6,097 nucleotides of DNA. Source: Bacteroidota bacterium (GTDB taxonomy: Bacteria > Bacteroidota > Bacteroidia > J057). The position numbers and the translations under genes are program-made. The first letter of the stretch is position 1, and each line of letters begins with the position of its first letter. Positions 1 through 5,085 of this stretch are shown in pieces. The notes beneath the pieces are model-generated. The model did no database searches. It saw only the letters and a program-made list of their open reading frames with translations, and was not told the DNA's origin. Location of the stretch: positions 1-6,097 of the forward strand of contig RDXT01000300.1 of assembly GCA_004292985.1 (NCBI GenBank). Direction: 5' to 3'.

Positions 1-100
1 TAACCTATTCATTTTCAGCTATCCGCAGCCTGTTTTTATTTATTGTGCAGGCACTCATTTTTTATCAACAATGACAAAAAGCAATCGTCTTTTTTGCCGT

Positions 101-133
101 AAAAACAGAAAAGGCGGCCCGGGACCACCTTTT
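101..133 (-). terminator. Rho-independent terminator of the tRNA-Ser transcript
   Basis: On the minus strand AAAAGGTGG (133-125) pairs with CCGCCTTTT (117-109) around a seven-base loop, giving nine pairs of which one is a G-T wobble. The stem ends in TTTT and, three bases later, a second run of five Ts (105-101). On the plus strand the wobble becomes a C-A mismatch, so the structure is better for minus-strand transcription. It lies about 90 bases past the tRNA 3' end, so the truncated tRNA copy at 147-212 would be inside the same primary transcript. Confidence 0.7.
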
Positions 134-146
134 ACGTAACATATCT

Positions 147-212
147 GCGGAGAGAGAGGGATTCGAATGCCAAAGGCATGCCCGTGGCACCGCCCGGTCT
201 ACAATAAAGCTG
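147..212 (-). pseudogene. Truncated, interrupted copy of the tRNA-Ser 3' half
   Basis: Positions 147-167 are identical to 222-242, which is the 3' acceptor strand, 3' T-stem and T-loop of the intact tRNA-Ser. Positions 196-210 match 248-262 (variable-arm region) in 14 of 15 bases. Between the two matching blocks 25 extra bases (168-192) break the T-stem. They include a small hairpin, ATGCC-TTT-GGCAT when read on the minus strand. No anticodon arm, D-arm or 5' acceptor strand follows, so it cannot fold as a tRNA. It lies directly 3' of the intact gene and before the terminator at 101-133, so it is probably co-transcribed and trimmed off. Origin is uncertain: it could be a decayed tandem duplication or a leftover attachment-site duplication from an element that used the tRNA. 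Confidence 0.7.
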
Positions 213-222
213 TTTGGGAAAG

Positions 223-311
223 CGGAGAGAGAGGGATTCGAACCCCCGGTCCACAATAAAGCAGACACCTGATTTCGAGTCAGGCCCGTTCAACCGCTCT
301 GGCATCTCTCC
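223..311 (-). tRNA. tRNA-Ser, anticodon CGA (reads UCG)
   Basis: Read on the minus strand, the 7-base acceptor strand GGAGAGA (311-305) pairs perfectly with TCTCTCC (230-224), followed by a G discriminator (223). The anticodon arm is CCTGA-CTCGAAA-TCAGG, which gives anticodon CGA. The T-arm is GGGGG-TTCGAAT-CCCTC with one G-T pair. The stretch between the anticodon and T stems is long, as expected for the class II serine tRNAs, and the D-arm carries the usual GAGCGGTTGAA box. Length is 89 bases. The 3' CCA is not encoded, so it must be added by CCA transferase. A perfect -7 box lies 10 bases upstream and an intrinsic terminator about 90 bases downstream, so the gene looks independently expressed. 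Confidence 0.96.
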
Positions 312-321
312 GAATGGGATA

Positions 322-329
322 CAAATATA
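322..329 (-). promoter_or_regulatory. Bacteroidota-type -7 promoter box for tRNA-Ser
   Basis: The minus strand reads TATATTTG here, an exact match to the Bacteroidota sigma consensus TAnnTTTG. It ends 10 bases before the mature tRNA 5' end, so the primary transcript would have a very short leader. A clear -33 TTTG is not visible at the usual spacing. The nearest candidate is ATTG (356-353), 23 bases away, which is slightly far. The flanking DNA (330-370) is strongly A/T-rich, as is common upstream of tRNA genes. Confidence 0.6.
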
Positions 330-414
330 GAAGATTCCTCAGAAAATATATACAATGCTTTGCTATTTTGTCTAAACATAGCTCAGACAATGATTCAGAT
401 TTCGGGGAGGAGGT

Positions 415-445
415 AGAGAAAGGGATTTAAATGCTATAGGCATCC
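415..445 (-). repeat. Decayed copy of the tRNA-Ser tail repeat
   Basis: Positions 415-443 align to 151-179 with 24 of 29 bases identical and no gap; one base is missing just afterwards. The aligned part covers the tRNA-Ser 3' acceptor and T-loop region and runs on into the extra hairpin seen in the truncated copy at 147-212. That hairpin is preserved here in weakened form (ATGCC-TAT-AGCAT on the minus strand). Sharing this non-tRNA insertion shows that the two fragments derive from each other or from the same repeat, not separately from the intact tRNA. It has no tRNA fold. Confidence 0.5.
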
Positions 446-503
446 ATAATCATATAGTCCACGGCCTGATCTCTATCCCCATGGTGAAAACCCATTATCT
501 GCA

Positions 504-660
504 CCGCTGGCGGGAAATACCCTTTATCTCCCCCGCTGGCGGGGGCTGGGGGGTGGACTTATTCTAAATAATTGAAAATCAATGACTTATATGTGAAAAA
601 ATTCGGACCACCCCCTTGCCCCCGCCTGCAGGGGAAAACGCTCCAGCCCTCCGTCGGAGG
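504..660. repeat. REP-like inverted pair with satellite hairpins
   Basis: The left arm (530-558) contains the hairpin CCCCCGC-TG-GCGGGGG (530-545) followed by a G-rich tail ending in GGGTGGAC. The reverse complement of the right arm (606-634) matches the left arm at 24 of 29 bases. A 47-base A/T-rich spacer (559-605) separates them. A truncated hairpin core, CCGCTGGCGGG, lies just outside at 504-514, and a perfect 13-base palindrome CCTCCGTCGGAGG is at 648-660. Head-to-head pairs of short GC-rich hairpins with a G-rich tail match the architecture of REP/BIME elements, which in other bacteria are mobilised by RAYT transposases (Y1 family). No such transposase is in the window. The pair could fold into one large cruciform. 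An alternative is a simple bidirectional transcription barrier. Confidence 0.6.
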
Positions 661-681
661 TGTTTAGGATAACGCTCAGCG

Positions 682-726
682 ACCCGCTTCATTCTTACAT
701 AATTGAGAGCACCCTGTAAGGCGGGT
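682..726. other. Two-helix hairpin downstream of pabB
   Basis: ACCCGC (682-687) pairs with GCGGGT (721-726). Inside it, after a six-base one-sided bulge, CTTAC (694-698) pairs with GTAAG (716-720), leaving a 17-base loop. The structure lies about 60 bases past the pabB stop in the direction of pabB transcription. No T-run follows on the minus strand, so it is not a canonical intrinsic terminator. It may protect or end the pabB transcript, or be another repeat remnant. Confidence 0.35.
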
Positions 727-744
727 TAAAATGTCTATTATTAT

Positions 745-783
745 GATCCACAGCAGAGCAGACACCCAATTTCGATCCAGGCC
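745..783 (-). pseudogene. tRNA-Ser anticodon-arm fragment next to the pabB stop
   Basis: These 39 bases align without gaps to 248-286, the anticodon-arm and variable-arm part of the intact tRNA-Ser, at 31 of 39 positions. The acceptor, D and T regions are not recognisable in place. The anticodon stem keeps five pairs through C-G and G-T combinations (CCTGG with TTGGG) and the loop still reads CGA. It begins two bases past the pabB stop codon (787-785), so it forms the start of the pabB 3' untranslated region. It is most likely a relic of a tRNA duplication or of recombination at the tRNA; it cannot work as a tRNA. Confidence 0.6.
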
Positions 784-784
784 G

Positions 785-2050
785 CTAAAAAATCCCAAAC
801 AACTGCCGGATAGCCTCCGCCTTGACCTCGGTTTCGGCCCATTCTTTCTCCGGTGCGGAGTCGTAGGTAATAGCCCCTCCCACATGGTAGCTCAGGCAGC
901 ACGCTGAGGCATCGTAAATCAGCGAGCGGATGATCACACTCAGGTCAAACTCGCCCGAAGGGCTGATATATCCCGCCGATCCGGCATAGGCCCCCCGCGC
1001 CACCGGCTCAAACTGGTCTATCATATCCATCGTCATGACCTTGGGCGCTCCGGTCATAGACCCCGGCGGGAAGGTCCGGGCGATGGCCTCCGGGGCTGAG
1101 ACATCGGGCCGCAAGCGTCCCCGGATCGTCGAGACCATCTGGTGCAGCTGCGCAAATGACTGTATATCAAACAGATGTGGCACCGTTACGGAGCCTGTAA
1201 CACAGGAGCGGTGCAGGTCGTGGCGGCTAAGGTCCACGATCATGATGTTTTCTGCTTTTTCCTTGACCGAGCGGCGGAGGCGGCGGCGCAGCAGTTCATC
1301 CTCCTCCGGCGTAGCGCCTCTGGGAGCCGTACCCTTGATGGGCTGGGTGCTCAGGTAGCCGTCTTTCAACTGCAAAAATCGCTCAGGCGAGGCAGAAATG
1401 AGGTATTTCTCTCCATATCGCACAAAAGCGGAAAAAGGCATGGGCGAAATACGGGTCAGTTGCTGGTAGAGCGCCACGGGATCGGGCAGGGTATATTCCG
1501 CCACAAAAGCCCGCGAGAGGTTTATTTCGTAAAAATCGCCCTCCCGGATATGGGCCCGGGCTGTGCGGATGGATTCAAGATAGGCTTCCTGGGAAGTGAA
1601 GGGGCTAAATGAGGGTTTTTCCCACGCAGGTGGCTCCGGCGACGGAACAGACTCCAGCGGCAAAGGGTCCAGCGGCCTGCCCTCCGCATCCAACCAAAGC
1701 GGCTGGCTGCTTCCTTTTGGCAGCATCACCACATAGTCCGGGACAAAAAAAGCGACTTCCGGAAATGATACCAGTGCAGCCCGGCGGCTGCGCAGACCCG
1801 GCTCGAAGCGATTTTTCAGCTCATAGGGCAAAATCCCCATCAGCCAGCGCCCCCTATGCGCCTCAAACTCAGCCCATGTCTCAATCCGCTGCGCATCCGC
1901 CCCCCCTACCCCGATCAGCCATTCATAGCTGCCGTAGCGGTCTTTGTCCGAACCGCAGGTGTCGAACACCGCACAGCAGGGAAATTGAGAGGCCCAGGAA
2001 AGGAGCCGGGAGCGGAGGAGAGACATAGGTTCTTGTTTACCACTTGCCAC
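785..2050 (-). CDS. pabB: Aminodeoxychorismate synthase component I (PabB)
   Basis: The product converts chorismate plus ammonia to 4-amino-4-deoxychorismate, normally with the glutaminase PabA, the first committed step to p-aminobenzoate and folate in the cytosol. The C-terminal chorismate-binding domain spans about residues 150-421, with GDFYEINLSR (171-180), PIKGT (237-241), AENIMIVDLSRHD (266-278), HQMVSTI (303-309), SMTGAPK (331-337) and GGAITYDS (391-398). The lysine of PIKGT (239) is diagnostic: PabB uses it, while anthranilate synthase TrpE normally has alanine there. Residues 1-145 form a divergent N-terminal part. No glutaminase or lyase domain is fused, and neither pabA nor pabC is visible. 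The stated start is GTG, one base after the stop of the upstream redoxin gene. An in-frame ATG at 2026 would give 413 residues and is also plausible; neither has a good Shine-Dalgarno. Oddity: DLSRHD replaces the usual DL-x-RND. Confidence 0.92.
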   Translation of the reverse strand: MASGKQEPMSLLRSRLLSWASQFPCCAVFDTCGSDKDRYGSYEWLIGVGGADAQRIETWAEFEAHRGRWLMGILPYELKNRFEPGLRSRRAALVSFPEVAFFVPDYVVMLPKGSSQPLWLDAEGRPLDPLPLESVPSPEPPAWEKPSFSPFTSQEAYLESIRTARAHIREGDFYEINLSRAFVAEYTLPDPVALYQQLTRISPMPFSAFVRYGEKYLISASPERFLQLKDGYLSTQPIKGTAPRGATPEEDELLRRRLRRSVKEKAENIMIVDLSRHDLHRSCVTGSVTVPHLFDIQSFAQLHQMVSTIRGRLRPDVSAPEAIARTFPPGSMTGAPKVMTMDMIDQFEPVARGAYAGSAGYISPSGEFDLSVIIRSLIYDASACCLSYHVGGAITYDSAPEKEWAETEVKAEAIRQLFGIF

Positions 2051-2051
2051 A

Positions 2052-2579
2052 TCAAAGTTTCCACTTCACCGTACATCCAATCGCTGCAACTTCCTGATAT
2101 TCAGCTTCCTCCGTCTCTATCAGGCGATCGAGGAAGGGAGCGAGATAACGCTCAGTAACTTTTGCAGGGTCGCGGGGGCTGTTATCAATCGCACCTTTAT
2201 ATATAAGGTGTAATTCACCCGCGCGCCGCAGCAACACAAAGGCATGAGGCGTACGCTCCGCACCATAGCGCCGGGCCACCTCCTGACTCTCGTCATAGAG
2301 ATAGGGAAAGTGAAATTCCTTCTCCCGCGCACGCACCTGCATCTGCTCAAAAGAATCCTGCGGATACTGCGCCACATCGTTGGAACTGATGGCGATCAGC
2401 GGAAAACCCAGCGGCGTGTATCGGCGGTCAAGTTCTTTGATGCGCTCCTCCGAAGCAATCACATAAGGGCAGTGGTTGCAGGAGAAGATGACAATGAAGC
2501 CCCGCGCATCCGGATAGCCGGAGAGGGAAACGAGGGTTCCATCCACGTTGACGAGCGAAAAATCCCAATCGAGGTTCAT
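2052..2579 (-). CDS. Cytoplasmic thioredoxin-fold redoxin (AhpC/TSA-like)
   Basis: This 175-residue protein has the AhpC/TSA-thioredoxin fold: the N-terminal motif FSLVNVDG (7-14), an active-site CNHC pair (C34, C37) in CNHCPYV, the cis-proline motif RTPHAFVL (109-116), GAIDN (129-133) and a C-terminal AIGCTVKWK (166-174) with a third cysteine, C169. No signal peptide is present, so it should act in the cytoplasm. It is a clear full-length paralogue of the secreted protein at 3177-3788, sharing FPYL-DE-QEVAR-YGA-RTPH and the C-terminal cysteine motif. Substrate is unknown; thiol-disulfide exchange or peroxide reduction is the reasonable inference. Its TGA is one base before the GTG of pabB, so the two genes are probably co-transcribed and translationally coupled, although no shared pathway is obvious. 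Confidence 0.88.
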   Translation of the reverse strand: MNLDWDFSLVNVDGTLVSLSGYPDARGFIVIFSCNHCPYVIASEERIKELDRRYTPLGFPLIAISSNDVAQYPQDSFEQMQVRAREKEFHFPYLYDESQEVARRYGAERTPHAFVLLRRAGELHLIYKGAIDNSPRDPAKVTERYLAPFLDRLIETEEAEYQEVAAIGCTVKWKL

Positions 2580-2605
2580 GTGGCTAAAGAGGTAGAAAGT
2601 TTCGT

Positions 2606-2638
2606 TAAAGGTATGGAAAACTCTCTTTCTTGTACAAC
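2606..2638 (-). promoter_or_regulatory. Candidate promoter for the redoxin-pabB pair
   Basis: In the 70-base divergent gap the minus strand reads TACCTTTA (2613-2606), seven of eight positions of TAnnTTTG. Upstream is GTTG (2638-2635), one mismatch from the -33 TTTG, with a 21-base spacer. The leader would be roughly 20-25 bases. No equally good box is visible on the plus strand for the divergent gene at 2650. Both boxes are imperfect, so this is tentative. Confidence 0.3.
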
Positions 2639-2649
2639 GTTATATCTCT

Positions 2650-3144
2650 ATGCACAAACGCCTCACCCACTTCTGCCTCTGTCTCCTGCTGGCGACTGCG
2701 GCAAGTGCCCAGCAAGTGCGCGAGTGGAAAATGCCCGACCTCGAAAGCCGCCTCGCCGGGGCTGGCGACACCTTGCTGATTGTCAATTTCTGGGCCACCT
2801 GGTGCCGACCTTGTGTAGAGGAAATCCCTCATTTTGAGGCAATTAACCAGAAATATGCAGCACAGGGGGTAAAGGTGCTATTTGTCAGCCTCGACTTTCC
2901 CAGCCAGAAAAAAACGGTAAGTAAATTTATCGCCTCACGGAACATGCAGGCCGAAACCGTGCTCCTCGCCGAGACCGACTACGATGCCTGGATGCCCAAA
3001 ATCAGTCCCGACTGGGGCGGCGCGATCCCTGCTACGCTCATTGTCAGGCCCGCCAAAGGGGTCAGGGACTTTGCCGGAAAAAGCTTCACCTACGCAGAAC
3101 TCGAAACCTGGGTCCTGGAATTGCTTCAGGAAGCGGGTAAATAA
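2650..3144 (+). CDS. Secreted TlpA-like thioredoxin
   Basis: This 164-residue protein begins with a signal peptide: a basic start MHKR, a hydrophobic run CLCLLLATA, and probable cleavage after ASA at residue 20. The mature part is one thioredoxin domain with FWATWCRPC (48-55, catalytic C52 and C55), VLFVSLDF (76-83) and the cis-proline motif IPATLIV (126-132). The family (TlpA/ResA-like) performs thiol-disulfide exchange in the envelope, for example reducing apocytochromes or secreted redox partners; the actual partner is not indicated. The gene is divergent from the redoxin-pabB pair and is followed after 32 bases by another secreted redoxin, so the two probably form an operon. The ATG fits the signal peptide, although no Shine-Dalgarno is visible. 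Confidence 0.88.
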   Translation: MHKRLTHFCLCLLLATAASAQQVREWKMPDLESRLAGAGDTLLIVNFWATWCRPCVEEIPHFEAINQKYAAQGVKVLFVSLDFPSQKKTVSKFIASRNMQAETVLLAETDYDAWMPKISPDWGGAIPATLIVRPAKGVRDFAGKSFTYAELETWVLELLQEAGK

Positions 3145-3176
3145 ACCTAATTCGACATATTAACCCATCTATTCCT

Positions 3177-3788
3177 ATGAAAAAGCTCCTTTTTGCCCTC
3201 TTTCTCCTGGCCGCTACGGTAGTATCGGCCCAAACACCTGCCGGATACAAGGTGGGAGACCTTGCGCAGCCCTTCAACCTCAAAAATGTGGACGGCAAAA
3301 CCGTATCTCCTGCCTCTTTTCCTAATGCAAAAGGCTTTATCCTGGTCTTTACCTGCAACGAATGCCCCTATACCCAGGCCTATGAGCAGCGAATCATCGA
3401 ATTAGACAAAGAATTTCGTCCCAAAGGCTATCCGGTCATTGCCATAAACCCCAATGATCCCCGTGCGGTTCCCGGCGACTCCTTTGAGGAAATGGTCAAA
3501 CGCGCCAAAGACAAAAAATACACCTTCCCCTACCTCGTGGACGAAACCCAGGAAGTCGCCCGCACCTATGGTGCCAATCGCACCCCGCATGTATTCGTAC
3601 TCGAAAAAAGCGCTGACAGTCAGCTATTTGTGCGCTACATCGGTGCCATTGACAACAGCAGTGAATCTGCCAAAGGTGCCAGCCAGCTCTATGTAAGTGA
3701 CGCCGTCAACCAACTCCTCGCAGGCAAACCCGTGAGCCAGACCCTTACCCGCGCCATCGGCTGCGGCATCAAATGGAAAACGATGTAA
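3177..3788 (+). CDS. Secreted thioredoxin-fold redoxin (AhpC/TSA-like)
   Basis: The 203-residue product has a textbook signal peptide (MKKLLFALFLLAATVVSA, cleavage after residue 18). The mature protein keeps the same architecture as the cytoplasmic paralogue at 2052-2579: FNLKNVDGK (33-41), CNECPYT with C60 and C63, FPYLVDETQEVARTYGA (117-133), RTPHVFVL (135-142), YIGAIDN (154-160) and AIGCGIKWK (193-201) with a third cysteine, C196. It likely catalyses thiol-disulfide exchange or peroxide reduction in the periplasm. It follows the TlpA-like gene by 32 bases on the same strand, and the WCRPC protein could be its reductant, though that is inference. No Shine-Dalgarno precedes the ATG, which is usual for Bacteroidota. 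Confidence 0.9.
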   Translation: MKKLLFALFLLAATVVSAQTPAGYKVGDLAQPFNLKNVDGKTVSPASFPNAKGFILVFTCNECPYTQAYEQRIIELDKEFRPKGYPVIAINPNDPRAVPGDSFEEMVKRAKDKKYTFPYLVDETQEVARTYGANRTPHVFVLEKSADSQLFVRYIGAIDNSSESAKGASQLYVSDAVNQLLAGKPVSQTLTRAIGCGIKWKTM

Positions 3789-3798
3789 TCGAAAACAC

Positions 3799-3830
3799 AA
3801 CCTGCAAGCGTCTCCCAGACCTTGCAGGTT
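3799..3830. repeat. Perfect long hairpin after the secreted redoxin gene
   Basis: AACCTGCAAG (3799-3808) pairs perfectly with CTTGCAGGTT (3821-3830). Above it, after one unpaired C, GTCT (3810-3813) pairs with AGAC (3817-3820) around a CCC loop, for 14 pairs in total. A degenerate half copy, AGACCTTACAGC, follows at 3836-3847. No T-run follows on the plus strand, so it is not a standard intrinsic terminator, though it could protect the 3' end of the redoxin mRNA. It resembles dispersed intergenic palindromes, but its copy number cannot be judged from this window. Confidence 0.6.
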
Positions 3831-3850
3831 GATCAAGACCTTACAGCAAT

Positions 3851-3880
3851 AAAAAGCCCCGCCTTGGGGAAAGGCGGAGC
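3851..3880 (-). terminator. Intrinsic terminator of the gpmI-lipoprotein-crcB operon
   Basis: On the minus strand GCTCCGCCTT (3880-3871) pairs with AAGGCGGGGC (3865-3856), ten positions with one mismatch, around a five-base loop. It is followed at once by TTTTTATTG. It lies about 200 bases beyond the crcB stop and is the first good terminator met by that operon. On the plus strand only GATTT follows the hairpin, so termination of the convergent redoxin transcript there would be weak. Confidence 0.75.
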
Positions 3881-4076
3881 GATTTGGGGTACCTTGGTAG
3901 GTTAATTGGGGAAAATCTGAAGACCTGTAGCAGAACTACGTTTGATCTTCAAGTCAAAACTATGAAAAAAGCATAGCCCTGCAAATCAAAAATCTGTCGT
4001 GATGCCGGGGGGGCTGTTAACAAAAGGAGATTTGGGAACAAATCCACCGCCCTACCCGCTCCGGAATGGTCAAACC

Positions 4077-4445
4077 TTACATCATCCCCGCGCGAACCGC
4101 GAGGGCGAGGGCCGCAAAGCAGATCAGCACCGAAGCCAGTACATACGACAGGGCCATCAGCCATTCACCCTGTTGGATCAGGCGCAGGCTTTCGAGGCTA
4201 AAGGTGGAAAAAGTCGAAAATCCGCCGCAGAACCCTGTGAGAATCAGGATCTTCCAGGACTCGGGCAGCTCCGGGCGGCGGGACAAAAAAGCCCATCCGA
4301 GGCCCATAACAACACAGGCAAGCATATTGGCCCAAAAGGTCGCCCAGGGAAAACCCTGCCCTGTCCAGGGAATCATTTTTGAAAAGGCCAGCCGCACCAT
4401 ACTGCCGATGCCGCCCCCCACAAAAACAAGCCACCAGTTATTCAT
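4077..4445 (-). CDS. crcB: Fluoride ion channel CrcB/FluC
   Basis: This is a small four-helix membrane protein of 122 residues, near the usual family size, that dimerises antiparallel and lets fluoride leave the cell down its gradient. Visible family motifs are GGGIGSMVR (10-18), the helix-2 asparagine in WANMLACVVMG (N40) and the signature GFCGGFSTFSTFSLE (71-85), whose F79 and F82 correspond to the phenylalanines lining the fluoride path. Helices lie at about 3-20, 34-54, 64-84 and 95-118. I chose the ATG at 4445 because it begins right before the first helix and makes the standard ATGAATAA overlap with the upstream gene. A longer in-frame start at 4487 only adds a polar arginine-rich extension inside that gene. 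Serine 77 replaces the more usual threonine. No fluoride riboswitch is visible; expression probably follows the gpmI operon. Confidence 0.93.
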   Translation of the reverse strand: MNNWWLVFVGGGIGSMVRLAFSKMIPWTGQGFPWATFWANMLACVVMGLGWAFLSRRPELPESWKILILTGFCGGFSTFSTFSLESLRLIQQGEWLMALSYVLASVLICFAALALAVRAGMM

Positions 4446-5061
4446 AAAAGCCCGTCGCCTTGATGATCGTATGGAAATGCCCGCCAATCAGCGGCACATC
4501 TGTGTTGATCTCGATCCGGTGGGTCTGGTAGCGTCCCAATGAGTCAAATTGCAGCGCAGAATGTACCTGCATCTGGTACAGCCAGGAGCTTTTGTGCGTT
4601 TCAGAATAGACAAAACGGAGCTTTCCGTCGGGCATGCGGACTGTTTTCTGCAATACCAGGGCAGTATTGTCGCCAGCTACCGATTTTGCACGGGCAATGA
4701 GGGTATCGCGGCTGCTCAGGGTATCCATCAGGCCCCGCCGATAGGGATCATCGTAGTGCATGTCGTAAAAATCATGCAAATCGCGCATCACGGCACAGCC
4801 ATATTTGTCCATATGGAGCGAATCCCCCTGATAAACAATACGGTCCTCGCCATCGCTCCGCACAATCTTGCGGATATAGCGGGTCAGCTCCCCGCAACTT
4901 TCATCCATCTGGGCAGTAAAGGCCTGCTTGTCAGGATGCACAGGGCCTTTGTCGCCCGTAGTGCAGCTACTGATCAGAACAAACAGGCTCAGGAAGAAGC
5001 CCGGAATCTTACATGCCTGCCAAGAACAAGGAAACATGTGAGGTTGACTGAAAAAATGCAT
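4438..5061 (-). CDS. Small lipoprotein of unknown function
   Basis: I do not recognise a family. The 207-residue product has a lipoprotein signal peptide: hydrophobic stretch GFFLSLFVLISSC (21-33) with a lipobox ISSC and lipidated C33, so it should be anchored to an envelope membrane. With the alternative ATG at 5037 the signal would be 24 residues, closer to normal. The stated start is preceded by a purine-rich GGAAAAAG. The mature part is soluble and mixed, with an acidic aromatic segment HDFYDMHYDDPY (96-107) and a beta-rich C-terminal half (about 137-200) that looks like a small open-sheet domain. Two more cysteines, C56 and C89, remain. The gene starts 24 bases after the gpmI stop and overlaps crcB by 8 bases, so all three are likely co-transcribed. 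Confidence 0.75.
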   Translation of the reverse strand: MHFFSQPHMFPCSWQACKIPGFFLSLFVLISSCTTGDKGPVHPDKQAFTAQMDESCGELTRYIRKIVRSDGEDRIVYQGDSLHMDKYGCAVMRDLHDFYDMHYDDPYRRGLMDTLSSRDTLIARAKSVAGDNTALVLQKTVRMPDGKLRFVYSETHKSSWLYQMQVHSALQFDSLGRYQTHRIEINTDVPLIGGHFHTIIKATGFYE

Positions 5062-5085
5062 CTTTTTCCGTTCCAGCGGCTGTAT

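Larger units (their letters stand above)
312..784. other. Gene-free intergenic stretch between tRNA-Ser and pabB
   Basis: I see no credible coding sequence in these 473 bases on either strand. The content is the tRNA promoter (322-329), an A/T-rich stretch to about 400, a decayed tRNA-tail repeat (415-445), a GC-rich REP-like inverted pair with short satellites (504-660), a two-helix hairpin (682-726) and another tRNA-Ser-like fragment (745-783). Base composition switches abruptly between A/T-rich and G/C-rich blocks, which fits piecemeal insertion of repeats. Confidence 0.7.

Noticed and set aside
28..52. GCCTG...CAGGC inverted repeat as a terminator
   Set aside because: Only five pairs around a 15-base loop; it is much weaker than the structure at 109-133 and could be chance.
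147..242. CRISPR-like direct repeats (21 bases, 75-base period)
   Set aside because: Only two copies, both explained as the tRNA-Ser 3' end; there is no further repeat-spacer periodicity and no cas gene.
65..268. Minus-strand open frame of 67 codons with a repeated SNPSLSA motif
   Set aside because: It runs through the tRNA-Ser 3' half and its truncated copy. The repeated peptide is just the translated tRNA tail repeat, so this is not a gene.
676..885. Minus-strand open frame of 69 codons
   Set aside because: It overlaps the 3' end of pabB in another frame and continues through the tRNA relic; no start signal or protein family features are seen.
785..2050. Anthranilate synthase component I (TrpE) as an alternative identity
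   Set aside because: The active site reads PIKGT with lysine, which is typical of PabB; TrpE has alanine there, and no trp genes are adjacent.
1035..2158. Several plus-strand open frames opposite pabB and the redoxin gene
   Set aside because: They are rich in Arg, Ser and Pro and mirror the GC-biased codons of the well-supported minus-strand genes.
3999..4542. Plus-strand open frames opposite crcB
   Set aside because: The minus strand encodes a clear FluC protein with all signature motifs, so these are antisense shadows.
5062..5085. Possible fluoride riboswitch in front of the lipoprotein-crcB genes
   Set aside because: The gap after gpmI is only 24 bases, too short for the motif, and no such element is recognisable inside the upstream coding sequence.
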